22,088 bases of DNA, taken from NCBI GenBank assembly GCA_902795755.1, contig CADBMO010000032.1, positions 1 through 22,088 on the forward strand, given 5' to 3'. Shown here one piece after another: positions 1 to 7,622 of the stretch (positions within the stretch are counted from its first letter, which is position 1; each line of letters begins with the position of its first letter). The position numbers and the translations under genes are program-made. A model generated the notes under the pieces. The model saw nothing but the letters and a program-made list of their open reading frames with translations, did no database searches and was not told where the DNA came from. Origin of the DNA: an uncultured Erysipelotrichaceae bacterium. GTDB taxonomy: Bacteria > Bacillota_I > Bacilli_A > RF39 > UBA660.

Positions 1-96
1 ATGTATTTGTTTTCTATTAACATTTTAAGGTATTTATCGCTTTTTGTATATATTAATGGTGTCACATCAATTGTAACACTACAAGAAAATAGCTAA
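1..96 (+). CDS. C-terminal tail of an upstream gene (partial)
   Basis: Frame 1 is open from the window edge to a TAA at 94-96, while the other two forward frames stop within the first 28 bases. The 31 visible residues are hydrophobic and end in a polar tail (VTLQENS). The stop codon lies in the loop of a strong terminator hairpin, as at several other gene ends in this window, which supports a real gene end. The fragment is too short to name a family. It may be the end of a membrane protein, but a chance open frame in AT-rich DNA cannot be excluded. Confidence 0.4.
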   Translation: MYLFSINILRYLSLFVYINGVTSIVTLQENS

Positions 97-112
97 GCTA
101 TTTTCTTTTTTA
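84..112 (+). terminator. Rho-independent terminator of the upstream gene
   Basis: A 9-bp perfect stem, GAAAATAGC (85-93) with GCTATTTTC (97-105), has a 3-base TAA loop and is followed by a run of T. The loop is the stop codon of the partial upstream frame. Confidence 0.8.
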
Positions 113-141
113 TTGCAATTTTTAAAAACATATAGTAAAAT
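113..141 (+). promoter_or_regulatory. Sigma-A-type promoter for the surface protein gene
   Basis: TTGCAA (113-118), a 17-base spacer and TAAAAT (136-141) make a good housekeeping promoter directly after the upstream terminator. A ribosome binding site AGAGGTG lies about 7 bases before the ATG at 168. Confidence 0.6.
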
Positions 142-167
142 TATATTTAGAATAGAGGTGTGTTGTT

Positions 168-1253
168 ATGAAAAAGATACTTAGTTATTTACTTTTATTT
201 TTTATGATTATGTTTACGGGAATTATTAGTGTTAATGCTGCTAATTATTTTAAAATGGAAGGGTGCCCAAGCGGTACTGGGAAATTTACTTTAAAAATTT
301 CTGGAAGCTATGTTAGTGATATTGAGGTTGAAGTAACAACTAGTGGAAGTATAACTAGATTAAATGGTAATAAAACATTTACATTAAATGAATCAAAAAA
401 AGAAGTAAACATTGATTTTAATGCTACTGGTAATGGAACAGTAACCGCAAAAATTACTAATGGAGTAGCTATTTCTCCAAAGGAGAGAACTTGTAAAATA
501 GGTTCTACTACTAAACCTACATCAAAAAAAACACCTACACCACAACCTACTCCAACTAAAACCACAACTAGTTCAAAATCAAATAATAGTAATTTAAAAG
601 CTCTAATTATTAAAAGTCAAGATGGAGTGGTTTTATCATATAAACCTGATTTTAAAGCAGATACTTACGAATACACAGTAGATGCTGATTCATCAGTTAA
701 TAAAGTAACATTACAACCATCAACGGAAGATTCAAAAGCAAACGTAGTTATTGAACCAAGTAATTATAATAACGTTACTATAAAAGATGGTGAAACCACA
801 AAAATTGCAATTATTGTAACAGCAGAAGACGGTGTTTCAAAAAAAACATATAACGTTAACATTAAAAAAACAGCATTAAATCGAGATGCCACCTTAAAGA
901 GTTTAACTATTGCAGAATTGCCTAATTTTAAGTTTGTAAGTACTCAAGATACATATGACTTACCTGTTAGTGGTAATTATAAAAAACTTGATATAAAATG
1001 TGTGCCAAATAATGATAAAGCTAAATGTGTAATTACTGGAAATGAAAACTTAAAAAATGGAAGTATTATTAGAGTGGTTGTTACATCAGAAAGTGACACT
1101 ACAAAAGTTTATACGCTAAATATAGTAAGAAAAGTTGTAACAACTGAAGCACAAGTAAATGCAAGTGGTGATAAAGATCCATTAATTATCATAATATTAT
1201 CGGTAGTTGCAGTATTTTTAATTAGTGCAATAATTGGAGTATTAAGAAAATAA
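168..1253 (+). CDS. Secreted cadherin-like beta-sandwich surface protein, C-terminal membrane anchor
   Basis: A 361-residue exported protein. Residues 1-24 are a typical signal peptide (MKK, hydrophobic core, cleavage expected after VNA). An Ig-like N-terminal domain (about 25-110) holds a Cys pair (EGCP and ERTCK). A Thr/Pro/Lys/Ser-rich linker follows (about 112-140). Two beta-sandwich repeats of the cadherin-like PF12733 type come next (about 142-233 and 237-325); the first has the family's 'TAEDG...K.YNVNI' ending, and the second has another close Cys pair (IKC and AKC). Residues about 337-358 are a membrane helix ending in a short basic tail (VLRK). No LPXTG-like motif precedes it, so a plain membrane anchor is more likely than sortase attachment. 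The protein probably faces the cell surface or, in a spore former, the intermembrane space. Its ligand is unknown. It is a single-gene unit with its own promoter and terminator. Confidence 0.75.
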   Translation: MKKILSYLLLFFMIMFTGIISVNAANYFKMEGCPSGTGKFTLKISGSYVSDIEVEVTTSGSITRLNGNKTFTLNESKKEVNIDFNATGNGTVTAKITNGVAISPKERTCKIGSTTKPTSKKTPTPQPTPTKTTTSSKSNNSNLKALIIKSQDGVVLSYKPDFKADTYEYTVDADSSVNKVTLQPSTEDSKANVVIEPSNYNNVTIKDGETTKIAIIVTAEDGVSKKTYNVNIKKTALNRDATLKSLTIAELPNFKFVSTQDTYDLPVSGNYKKLDIKCVPNNDKAKCVITGNENLKNGSIIRVVVTSESDTTKVYTLNIVRKVVTTEAQVNASGDKDPLIIIILSVVAVFLISAIIGVLRK

Positions 1254-1279
1254 AGAATGACTAAATGTCATTCTTTATT
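1249..1279. terminator. Bidirectional terminator between convergent genes
   Basis: A 13-bp perfect stem AATAAAGAATGAC (1249-1261) / GTCATTCTTTATT (1267-1279) has loop TAAAT. T-rich sequence follows on both strands, so it can end transcription from either side. The stop codons of both genes (TAA 1251-1253 on plus, TGA at 1270-1268 on minus) lie within the stem. Confidence 0.85.
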
Positions 1280-1963
1280 ATTTCTAATAAATTCTCTAAG
1301 TATTTTTGTAAGTGCTCTTTTTTCTATTCTTGATACATAACTTCTAGATATATTATATTCTTTAGCAATTTCTTTTTGAGTTAATTCCTTATTATTATAT
1401 AGTCCATATCTTTTTATTATAATTTCCATTTCTCTTTTTGATAAAATATCTAAATACCTATGTAAATCTTTAATTTTATCTTTTAAATCAATATCATTTA
1501 TAAAATCGGGTTCTGGTGTTTTCAAAATATCTAAAAAAGATATTTCATTACCATCTTTATCATATCCAATCATATCATTTAAACTAATGTTATTTTTATT
1601 TTTTTTATCACTTCTAAAATACATTAAGATTTCATTTTCTACGCATCTTGCACAATAGGTAGTTAATTTGGCACCATTACTATTTGAAAAACTATCTATA
1701 CCTTTTATTAATCCAATTGTACCAATACTTATTAAATCATCAATATCTGTTTTATTATTATCATATTTTTTAACAATATGTGCAACTAATCTTAAGTTGT
1801 GTTCAATTAGTTTTTCTCTTGCCATTTTATCACCAAGTAGCATTTTATCTATTAATTCTTTTTCTTCTTTAGCATTTAATGGTTCTTTAAACGTTTGTGT
1901 TCCGTATGAGCCTGTTACTAGCATCATACTTTTGACAATAGCCGTTAATATGCCTAAAATCAT
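1268..1963 (-). CDS. sigK: Sporulation sigma factor, pro-sigma-K
   Basis: A 231-residue sigma-70 family factor that in Bacillus directs late mother-cell transcription (spore coat and cortex). Region 2 is highly conserved (LIEHNLRLVAHIVKK, DLISIGTIGLIKGI, 'TYCARCVENEILMYFR'), region 4 ends in a helix-turn-helix (QKEIAKEYNISRSYVSRIEK), and the D..GNEIS..DIL stretch between them is typical of sigma-K/sigma-E. I start at the ATG at 1963, not the upstream ATG at 1993, because AGGAGT lies 7 bases before it and the resulting MILGILTAIVK...GSY matches the hydrophobic pro-sequence of Bacillus pro-sigma-K in length and position. The gene is continuous, with no skin-type element. Sigma-E is the close alternative, but the pro-sequence and overall fit favour sigma-K. 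SpoIVFA/B, the processing complex, lies 5 kb away. Confidence 0.9.
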   Translation of the reverse strand: MILGILTAIVKSMMLVTGSYGTQTFKEPLNAKEEKELIDKMLLGDKMAREKLIEHNLRLVAHIVKKYDNNKTDIDDLISIGTIGLIKGIDSFSNSNGAKLTTYCARCVENEILMYFRSDKKNKNNISLNDMIGYDKDGNEISFLDILKTPEPDFINDIDLKDKIKDLHRYLDILSKREMEIIIKRYGLYNNKELTQKEIAKEYNISRSYVSRIEKRALTKILREFIRNNKE

Positions 1964-1981
1964 TTTTATCACTCCTGATAA

Positions 1982-2011
1982 ATTATATGACAAAATTTAT
2001 TATATTTATGA
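1982..2011 (-). promoter_or_regulatory. Possible sigma-E-like promoter for sigK
   Basis: Read on the minus strand, TCATAAA (2011-2005), 15 bases, then CATATAAT (1989-1982) resembles the sigma-E consensus (-10 CATACAAT, 7 of 8). Sigma-E transcribes sigK in Bacillus. The expected transcript start would lie almost on the ribosome binding site (1976-1971), leaving a very short leader, and the region is AT-rich, so this is tentative. Confidence 0.3.
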
Positions 2012-2017
2012 TATAAT
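2009..2017 (+). promoter_or_regulatory. Extended -10 promoter for prsW
   Basis: TGATATAAT (2009-2017) is a perfect TGn-TATAAT extended -10 box about 38 bases before the prsW start. Upstream ATGACA (1987-1992) could be a -35 but with a long 19-base spacer. It overlaps the proposed sigK promoter on the other strand. Confidence 0.5.
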
Positions 2018-2055
2018 GAAAAAAAGAATATATATTATGTTAGAGGGGTAGTAAT

Positions 2056-3051
2056 ATGCTAAACTTTAATTTTGATTTTAATTTATTTAACAGCAATTAT
2101 TATTTGTACGAAAGACTTTTAGTGTTATTATTTTCTTTAGTACCAGCTATTTTATTAGTAATATTTATTTTATATACTGACAGAAAAAGTAAAGAACCAG
2201 CTAAAAACATTGTCTTATGTTTATTATCTGGAATGCTTACTATTGCACTAGCCAAATACTTCGAAACACTTATTATGCCTCATATTTCAAATAATGTGCT
2301 ATTAACATATGCATGGGCATCAATTGAAGAATTATCTAAGATGGCAATATTTTTCTTGTTTTTATTTGATAATAAATACTTTGATGATATATATGATGGA
2401 ATAGTTTATATGGCTTTAATAGCACTTTCATTTGCAGGCTTAGAAAATATTATGTATGCCTTTTCAGAAAGTACGGTATCAAGTAGTATATCACTAGCGT
2501 TAATGAGAGACTTTACTACGATTCCACTTCACGTTATATGTGGCGTTGTAATTGGATCATACTTATCAAGAGCAAGTTTTTCAAAGGATAAGGGACATAA
2601 ATATTTTAATATATTTTTGGCAATTATCGTTTCAACGTTTATCCATGGTACGTTTAATAACTTAATGAGTTTGTTAAGTAGCATTAACGTATCAAACGGA
2701 AGTGCTATTAACGTATTAATATTTATGGTGTTACCACTTGTATTAATAATGCTTGCGTTAATTATGATAGCATTTAAATATATTAATAAAACGGTATTTT
2801 TAAATGATGTATTTATTAATAATGAAGCGTATGACAAAAAATACAAGTATTTAATGACTTATAATGAGTATTTGGGTAGTGCAGAAATGATTACCAGAAC
2901 TAAACGTTATAACAAGCTAAGGGGTATAAAAGATAATAAGAATAAAAAAGCGTTAGAAAATAGCAAAGAAGAAAAAGTTGATGATGCAATAGATGATGCT
3001 ATGAGTAACGTACTTTTTAGTGTTAGAAACATGGATAAAGATGATGAGTAA
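2056..3051 (+). CDS. prsW: PrsW-family intramembrane metalloprotease
   Basis: A 331-residue polytopic membrane protein with the four conserved PrsW motifs in membrane segments: EE-x2-K at residues 91-95 (EELSK), EN at 130-131, a His in PLH (H159) and HGTFN (H197). These are the proposed metal-binding and catalytic residues of the family. In Bacillus, PrsW makes the first cut in the anti-sigma factor RsiW and so activates sigma-W. No anti-sigma factor is encoded in this window, so the substrate is unknown. About eight hydrophobic segments are followed by a charged Lys/Asp-rich cytoplasmic tail (from about residue 240) longer than in Bacillus. RBS AGAGGGG lies 8 bases before ATG 2056. It sits divergently next to sigK. 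Confidence 0.85.
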   Translation: MLNFNFDFNLFNSNYYLYERLLVLLFSLVPAILLVIFILYTDRKSKEPAKNIVLCLLSGMLTIALAKYFETLIMPHISNNVLLTYAWASIEELSKMAIFFLFLFDNKYFDDIYDGIVYMALIALSFAGLENIMYAFSESTVSSSISLALMRDFTTIPLHVICGVVIGSYLSRASFSKDKGHKYFNIFLAIIVSTFIHGTFNNLMSLLSSINVSNGSAINVLIFMVLPLVLIMLALIMIAFKYINKTVFLNDVFINNEAYDKKYKYLMTYNEYLGSAEMITRTKRYNKLRGIKDNKNKKALENSKEEKVDDAIDDAMSNVLFSVRNMDKDDE

Positions 3052-3092
3052 TAAAGGGGATATGTAAATATAACATGAATGGAGAATAGATT

Positions 3093-3614
3093 ATGTATAA
3101 AAGGTTTATTCCTGATATTTATCAGGAAAGTATATATAAAATAAATTATGAAAAATTAAAAAAAGAGGGTATTAAGTGTATTTTAATAGATCTTGATAAC
3201 ACTATTTCTTCAGCAAAAGAAGTTATACTAGATAGTAAAATAAAAAAACTATTTGATAAGTTAAAAAAAGATTTTAGATTAGTTATATTTTCAAATAATT
3301 TTCCTAAAAGAGTTAGTAAGTTTGGCAATTATTATGGCGTTGATATTGCATGCTTATCACTAAAACCATTACGATATAAATATAAATATATATTAAAAAA
3401 ATATAAGTTTAAAAATCATGAGATTGCAACTATTGGAGATCAATTATTAACTGATATTCAAGGTGGTAATAAGATGCATTTTAAAACTATATTGGTAAAT
3501 CCGATTTCGGATATTGATGAAAAAGAAACCTGGTTAAATAGAGAAATAGAAAAAAAGTTATTTATATATTTTGATAAGAATAACATTTTAAAAAAAGGAA
3601 AATATTATGATTAA
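3093..3614 (+). CDS. yqeG: YqeG-family HAD IIIA phosphatase
   Basis: A 173-residue cytoplasmic HAD-superfamily hydrolase. The nucleophile/acid motif is DLDNT (D33, D35), motif II is the SNN at 67-69, Lys91 in 'SLKP' fits motif III, and GDQLLTD (115-121) is motif IV. Length and the N-terminal 'PDIYQESIYKI' stretch fit YqeG of Firmicutes. Its natural substrate is not firmly known. It precedes yqeH as in Bacillus, with an 8-base overlap (ATG of yqeH inside the end of yqeG), so the two are translationally coupled. RBS GGAGA lies before ATG 3093. Confidence 0.88.
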   Translation: MYKRFIPDIYQESIYKINYEKLKKEGIKCILIDLDNTISSAKEVILDSKIKKLFDKLKKDFRLVIFSNNFPKRVSKFGNYYGVDIACLSLKPLRYKYKYILKKYKFKNHEIATIGDQLLTDIQGGNKMHFKTILVNPISDIDEKETWLNREIEKKLFIYFDKNNILKKGKYYD

Positions 3615-4614
3615 AAAATGTGTAGGATGTGGATCAATACTTCAGTCTTTATATGAAAATAAAGAGGGCTTCGTTGATGAAGTATTAGATGATATTAAGT
3701 ATTGTAAAAGATGTTTTAGAATAATTAATTATGGTGATTATAAAATTATTCAAAAAGATTCTGTTGAGTATGAAAACTTATTTAATGATATAAAAAATAA
3801 AAAAGAATTAATTCTTTTTTTGTGTGATATATTAACACTTGATGATACTTTAGAAAATTTAAATAATTTTAAGGGGAAAGTACTTTTAGTAATTACAAAG
3901 AAAGATTTGTTACCAAAGTCTGTTAAAGATACAAAATTATTAAAATATATAAATGATAATTATAATATAAATGTTATTGATATAGTATTTGTAAGTAGTG
4001 TTAAAAACTATAATTTAGATTTATTAATGAGTAAGGTTAATAAGTATAAATTATCAAATAAAGTTTATTTAGTAGGAAACACAAATGCTGGTAAATCAAC
4101 CCTTTTAAATAAAATAGTTAAATCATATGGTAATAATGATGAAGTTATTACAACTAGCAAATTACCAAATACTACTTTAGATACGATAGAAGTTAAGATA
4201 GATGATAATTTGACATTTATTGATACACCAGGAATTGTACTTAATGATAATTATTTAACAATGGTAAATGCTAAAGATGTAAAGTTAATAAGTGCTAATA
4301 AAGAAATTAAGCCTAGAACTTATCAAATGAAACCAAACCAATCAATATTGATTGGAGATTATGCAAGAATAGATTATACGTCAAATCATGAAAATAGTTT
4401 TACTATTTATTTATCAAATGATATTAAAGTACAAAGAATTAATATTAATACTAATAATACTTTAAAAGATTTAAAAATACATAGTTTTAATTTAAAAGAT
4501 CATAAGGATATAGTTATATCTGGATTATTATTTTGTAAGATTGTAAAAGATGCTAGTATTAATATCTATGTAAAAGATGGCGTTAAAGTATTTGAAAGAA
4601 ACAACTTAATTTAA
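3607..4614 (+). CDS. yqeH: Ribosome biogenesis GTPase YqeH
   Basis: A 335-residue circularly permuted GTPase needed for assembly of the small ribosomal subunit in Bacillus. An N-terminal zinc finger has C5-x2-C8 and C33-x2-C36. The G motifs come in the permuted order: G4 TKKD (97-100), G5 VSSVK, then G1 GNTNAGKST (157-165), G2 with the TT-S-K-LPNTT stretch, and G3 DTPG (206-209). A C-terminal RNA/protein-binding domain follows. It is slightly shorter than Bacillus YqeH (366). The stop codon lies inside the following terminator. Confidence 0.93.
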   Translation: MIKKCVGCGSILQSLYENKEGFVDEVLDDIKYCKRCFRIINYGDYKIIQKDSVEYENLFNDIKNKKELILFLCDILTLDDTLENLNNFKGKVLLVITKKDLLPKSVKDTKLLKYINDNYNINVIDIVFVSSVKNYNLDLLMSKVNKYKLSNKVYLVGNTNAGKSTLLNKIVKSYGNNDEVITTSKLPNTTLDTIEVKIDDNLTFIDTPGIVLNDNYLTMVNAKDVKLISANKEIKPRTYQMKPNQSILIGDYARIDYTSNHENSFTIYLSNDIKVQRININTNNTLKDLKIHSFNLKDHKDIVISGLLFCKIVKDASINIYVKDGVKVFERNNLI

Positions 4615-4626
4615 GTTGTTTTTTAT
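4600..4626 (+). terminator. Terminator after yqeH
   Basis: AACAACTTA / TAAGTTGTT (9-bp stem, 4600-4620, loop ATT) is followed by TTTTATTTTT. The yqeH stop codon TAA (4612-4614) is inside the hairpin. This separates yqeG-yqeH from the sporulation/shape run. Confidence 0.75.
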
Positions 4627-4680
4627 TTTTTACGACATTTTTCTTATAGCTATTAGTGTATTATTTACTTGGGTGATAAA

Positions 4681-5139
4681 ATGAAAAAGAATATTATATG
4701 GGTTTTAATTGCAATTGCATCTGGTATTTGTTTGGGGCTTATTACTTTTAATAAATATGAAGATTTAGAAGTACAAAAAGTTATTAGCTACAATGATAAT
4801 GTTTATGCGCTATATTATGGAAGTTATAAAAACTTTGATGATATGAGAAAAAAAACAAATGATATTGATAGATACGTTTATATAAATGATGGAGAAAAAA
4901 TTAACGTATATATAGCACTTGCAGGTAAGGAGAAAAATATAAAAAAATTAAAAGTAGTATATGAAGAAGAAGGAATCTATACAAAGATAGAAAAAGTAAA
5001 TATAGATAATGATGAATTCATACAAAATCTAAATGAATATGAAAAACTATTAGATGCAACCGAAAAAAACTCATCTTTAATTATTATTGAAAATCAAATT
5101 CTATCTATTTATGAAAAATTGGTGATTCAAGATGAATAA
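4681..5139 (+). CDS. SPOR-like single-pass membrane protein in the spoIIB position
   Basis: A 152-residue protein. Residues about 4-23 are a membrane helix. Residues about 38-105 look like a SPOR fold: VYALYYGSYKNFDDM matches the usual 'vQvGsF.n.e.A' opening, and 'INVYIALAGKEKNIKKLK' matches the return strand. SPOR domains bind denuded glycan strands at division septa. In Bacillus the gene upstream of the maf-radC-mre cluster is spoIIB, a SPOR membrane protein that helps septal peptidoglycan remodelling during engulfment. Position plus fold make a SpoIIB-type role likely, though this protein lacks the long cytoplasmic part (Bacillus SpoIIB is about 330 residues). The start is ATG 4681 with GGGTGA 5 bases upstream; an in-frame TTG at 4669 lies before that RBS and is not used. 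It overlaps radC by 8 bases. Confidence 0.6.
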   Translation: MKKNIIWVLIAIASGICLGLITFNKYEDLEVQKVISYNDNVYALYYGSYKNFDDMRKKTNDIDRYVYINDGEKINVYIALAGKEKNIKKLKVVYEEEGIYTKIEKVNIDNDEFIQNLNEYEKLLDATEKNSSLIIIENQILSIYEKLVIQDE

Positions 5140-5848
5140 TATGTTAATAAAAAAGACTCCGCTTGATGAAAGACCAAGAGAAAGATTAGTAAAATATGGA
5201 AAGGAAAATGTATCAACTGAAGATTTAATTGCCATAATATTAAAAACAGGTATGAAGGATTATTCCTCTAGATTTTTAGCATCTAGAATTCTAGAATTGG
5301 TTGATTCGGTTCATGATTTAAAAAACATAACACTATTTAAACTAATGAATATTAAGGGTATTGGCGCAGTAAAAGCAATTGATTTTTTAGCAGCGTTAGA
5401 ACTAGGAAGGAGGGTATATGAAACTACTCCAAACATAAAGTCAGTAAAGTTAAATAGTGCAGAAATTATATATGAATATTTTAAAAATAGGTTTGAAGAT
5501 GAGATGCAAGAATGTTTTTATGCACTATATTTAGATCAACAAAAAAAATTAATTAATAAGAAATTATTATTCAAGGGTACTTTAAATAAAAGTGTTGTTC
5601 ATCCAAGAGAAATATTTAAAGAGGCATATTTAAACTCAGCAGCATACATAATATGCATACATAATCATCCATCTGGAAACGTAAAACCTTCTAATGAAGA
5701 TATAATAATTACTAATTCTCTTACACAAATAGGTAAAATCCAAAAAATACCAATATTAGATCATATAATAATTGGTAAAGATAATTATTATAGTTTTTAT
5801 GAAAATGATTTTATAAAGGAAGTGGATAATAATGAAAAAAGAAAATAA
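5132..5848 (+). CDS. radC: RadC/JAB-domain protein
   Basis: A 238-residue cytoplasmic protein with the full RadC layout. The N-terminal part contains 'ERPRERL' and a helix-hairpin-helix-like NIKGIGAVKA (73-82), and the C-terminal JAMM metalloprotease-like domain has H177-N-H179-PSG...SNED190. Family length is about 230 residues. The historic link to DNA repair is weak, and the true role is unresolved. ATG 5132 is preferred over ATG 5141 because GGTGAT lies 7 bases before it. It overlaps the upstream gene by 8 bases and mreC by 17 bases, in the gene order known from Bacillus, but mreB, normally between radC and mreC, is absent here. Confidence 0.93.
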   Translation: MNNMLIKKTPLDERPRERLVKYGKENVSTEDLIAIILKTGMKDYSSRFLASRILELVDSVHDLKNITLFKLMNIKGIGAVKAIDFLAALELGRRVYETTPNIKSVKLNSAEIIYEYFKNRFEDEMQECFYALYLDQQKKLINKKLLFKGTLNKSVVHPREIFKEAYLNSAAYIICIHNHPSGNVKPSNEDIIITNSLTQIGKIQKIPILDHIIIGKDNYYSFYENDFIKEVDNNEKRK

Positions 5849-6590
5849 TACTTATAAAAACATACTTGTTATTTTTATGTGTATTATTATTTTTTTTATA
5901 TCTGTTTTTTTGATGAATACTAATAGAAAATATACTTATTTAGAAAATATGTTTAAATATGTTAACAAAAACATAAATGACTTTTTTATAGATAATATGT
6001 ATATAACTAATAGGGTATCTAATAACGTAATAACCGCTAAAATAAAATCATTAGAAAGAGAAAATAATAACTTAAGAAAACTTGTTAGTATTAAAGAAAA
6101 AAATATTAATTGTACAAATGCAAAAATTATTAATCATAAATTTTTACTTTCTTTTTTTAAAGTTGACATTGATGCTGGTATAAAAAAAGGAGTAAGTTTA
6201 AAAATGCCCGTAATAAATGATGAAGGTTTAGTAGGATTTATATCTAAACTTGGTAATGATGTATCAGAGGTGAGTTTATTATCAAGTATAAAAGATAATA
6301 GTTCATTAATTGTACAAATAGATAACAAAAACGATAACATTAAAGGACTTTTAAATAGATACGATAAAAAGAAAAACTTGCTAATTGTTAATAATGTAGA
6401 TTCTAAATATAATATTAAAAAGGGAGATGTGGTTACTTTATCAAATTATATGAATAATGATAGCTATACAAACCTTTATATCGGTAAAGTTAAATATTTT
6501 AAAGAAAGCAATCATGGCCTTACGAAAGCTTTATACGTGACTCCAGGTGTAAACTTTAATAATATATACTTTGTATGTGTGGTGAAATAA
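5832..6590 (+). CDS. mreC: Rod-shape protein MreC
   Basis: A 252-residue type II membrane protein of the elongasome. Residues about 10-28 are the membrane helix, about 60-90 are a coiled coil (AKIKSLERENNNLRKLV), and the rest is the two-barrel MreC domain with family marks such as 'INDEGLVGFISKLG' and 'VDIDAGIKKGV'. MreC scaffolds cell-wall synthases along the side wall. The start at 5832 has AAGGAAGTGG upstream and overlaps radC. It is followed after one base by mreD. MreB is not encoded in this window, so the actin partner must be elsewhere or missing. Confidence 0.9.
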   Translation: MKKENNTYKNILVIFMCIIIFFISVFLMNTNRKYTYLENMFKYVNKNINDFFIDNMYITNRVSNNVITAKIKSLERENNNLRKLVSIKEKNINCTNAKIINHKFLLSFFKVDIDAGIKKGVSLKMPVINDEGLVGFISKLGNDVSEVSLLSSIKDNSSLIVQIDNKNDNIKGLLNRYDKKKNLLIVNNVDSKYNIKKGDVVTLSNYMNNDSYTNLYIGKVKYFKESNHGLTKALYVTPGVNFNNIYFVCVVK

Positions 6591-6591
6591 T

Positions 6592-7038
6592 ATGTTATGT
6601 TATATTATTATGCTTTTGATAAGTATTTTTTTAGAAGGGTTATTTAGCAATGTTTTTTCAAATTTACATATATTGTTTTTAATTGCTAATATATTAATAG
6701 GATTGTTATTTATAAAAGATGATAAAGTATATTATATTATTACTATACCATTATTAATTATTTATGATATTATTTATACTTCTTCATTTTTATATAATAC
6801 AAGTGTTATTATCTTTATGACTATAATCATTAAAAAGTTTAAAATAAAAAATATTTTTAATTTATTAGTATCTTATATTCTATTTTTAATATTATATGTA
6901 TTTATTATTTCAAGTACTATTTATATAGATTTTATAACTTTATTTAAATCAATTATTATTAATTCAATATTCTTTATAATTAGTTATTTAATATATCTTC
7001 TATATAATAAGATCATAAATAAAAATTATAATTCATAA
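6592..7038 (+). CDS. mreD: Rod-shape protein MreD
   Basis: A 148-residue, almost entirely hydrophobic protein with about five membrane segments, rich in Ile/Leu/Phe. It is recognised by size, topology and position directly after mreC (1 base between stop and start), because MreD sequences diverge widely. RBS GGTG lies before ATG 6592. It works with MreC in the lateral wall synthesis complex. In Bacillus minC-minD follow; here the next gene is spoIVFA. Confidence 0.85.
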   Translation: MLCYIIMLLISIFLEGLFSNVFSNLHILFLIANILIGLLFIKDDKVYYIITIPLLIIYDIIYTSSFLYNTSVIIFMTIIIKKFKIKNIFNLLVSYILFLILYVFIISSTIYIDFITLFKSIIINSIFFIISYLIYLLYNKIINKNYNS

Positions 7039-7055
7039 ATTATAATGGTGATAAA

Positions 7056-7622
7056 GTGAAGAAAAGGAAGAAAACAAATAACGAGAATAGTTTTAAAAAA
7101 TATTTTTATAGTTTTACAATTAAATTATTCATTACAATAATAGTATTCATAATTGCACAAATATTTATAAAACAAAATGTAAATAACAAAAAAATTATTA
7201 AGAACACCGTATATAAAAACAATATATCATTTGCGCGTATTTATAACTTATATAAAAGGTATTTTAATTTTAATGTTTTTAGTGATACCATGACTAAGGA
7301 AGTAAAAGTTGCATCAAACACAATTAAATATAATGAAGCTAAAAAGTACTCAAATGGATATATTTTTAATATAGATTCCAATTATTTTTCGGCGATAAAA
7401 AGTGGTATTATTATAAGTAAGAAAAAAACAAGTAAATTTAATTATTTAATAACTATTCAAGATAAAGATGGATTAGAAATAACATATGGTTTTTTAAATG
7501 ATATTAACGTGAAATTATATGATTATGTGAAAAAAGATGAAATAATTGGAAGTATTGATAAAAAGGTTTATTTAAGATTTAAAAAAGGTAATGAGTATTT
7601 GTCATATGAAAACTATTTATAA
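7056..7622 (+). CDS. spoIVFA: Stage IV sporulation protein FA (SpoIVFA)
   Basis: A 188-residue bitopic membrane protein. A basic, Asn/Lys-rich N-terminus is followed by a helix at about 22-41 and an outer domain that is a degenerate M23/LytM fold (about 115-188): the usual 'YxHL' is YGFL, and the HLHFE site is YLRF, so the zinc ligands are gone, as expected for this non-enzymatic regulator. 'VKLYDYVKKDEIIGSI' matches the fold's conserved turn. In Bacillus SpoIVFA holds SpoIVFB inactive with BofA until forespore SpoIVB cleaves it. The start is GTG 7056 with TGGTGA 5 bases upstream. It overlaps spoIVFB and sits between mreD and spoIVFB as in Bacillus except for loss of minCD. Confidence 0.82.
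   Translation: MKKRKKTNNENSFKKYFYSFTIKLFITIIVFIIAQIFIKQNVNNKKIIKNTVYKNNISFARIYNLYKRYFNFNVFSDTMTKEVKVASNTIKYNEAKKYSNGYIFNIDSNYFSAIKSGIIISKKKTSKFNYLITIQDKDGLEITYGFLNDINVKLYDYVKKDEIIGSIDKKVYLRFKKGNEYLSYENYL

Noticed and set aside
7013..7041. Sigma-E-like promoter (TCATAAA, 14 bases, CATAAATT) before spoIVFA
   Set aside because: The -10 matches only 6 of 8, the region is almost pure AT, and the transcript start would fall on the ribosome binding site. It is too weak to annotate.
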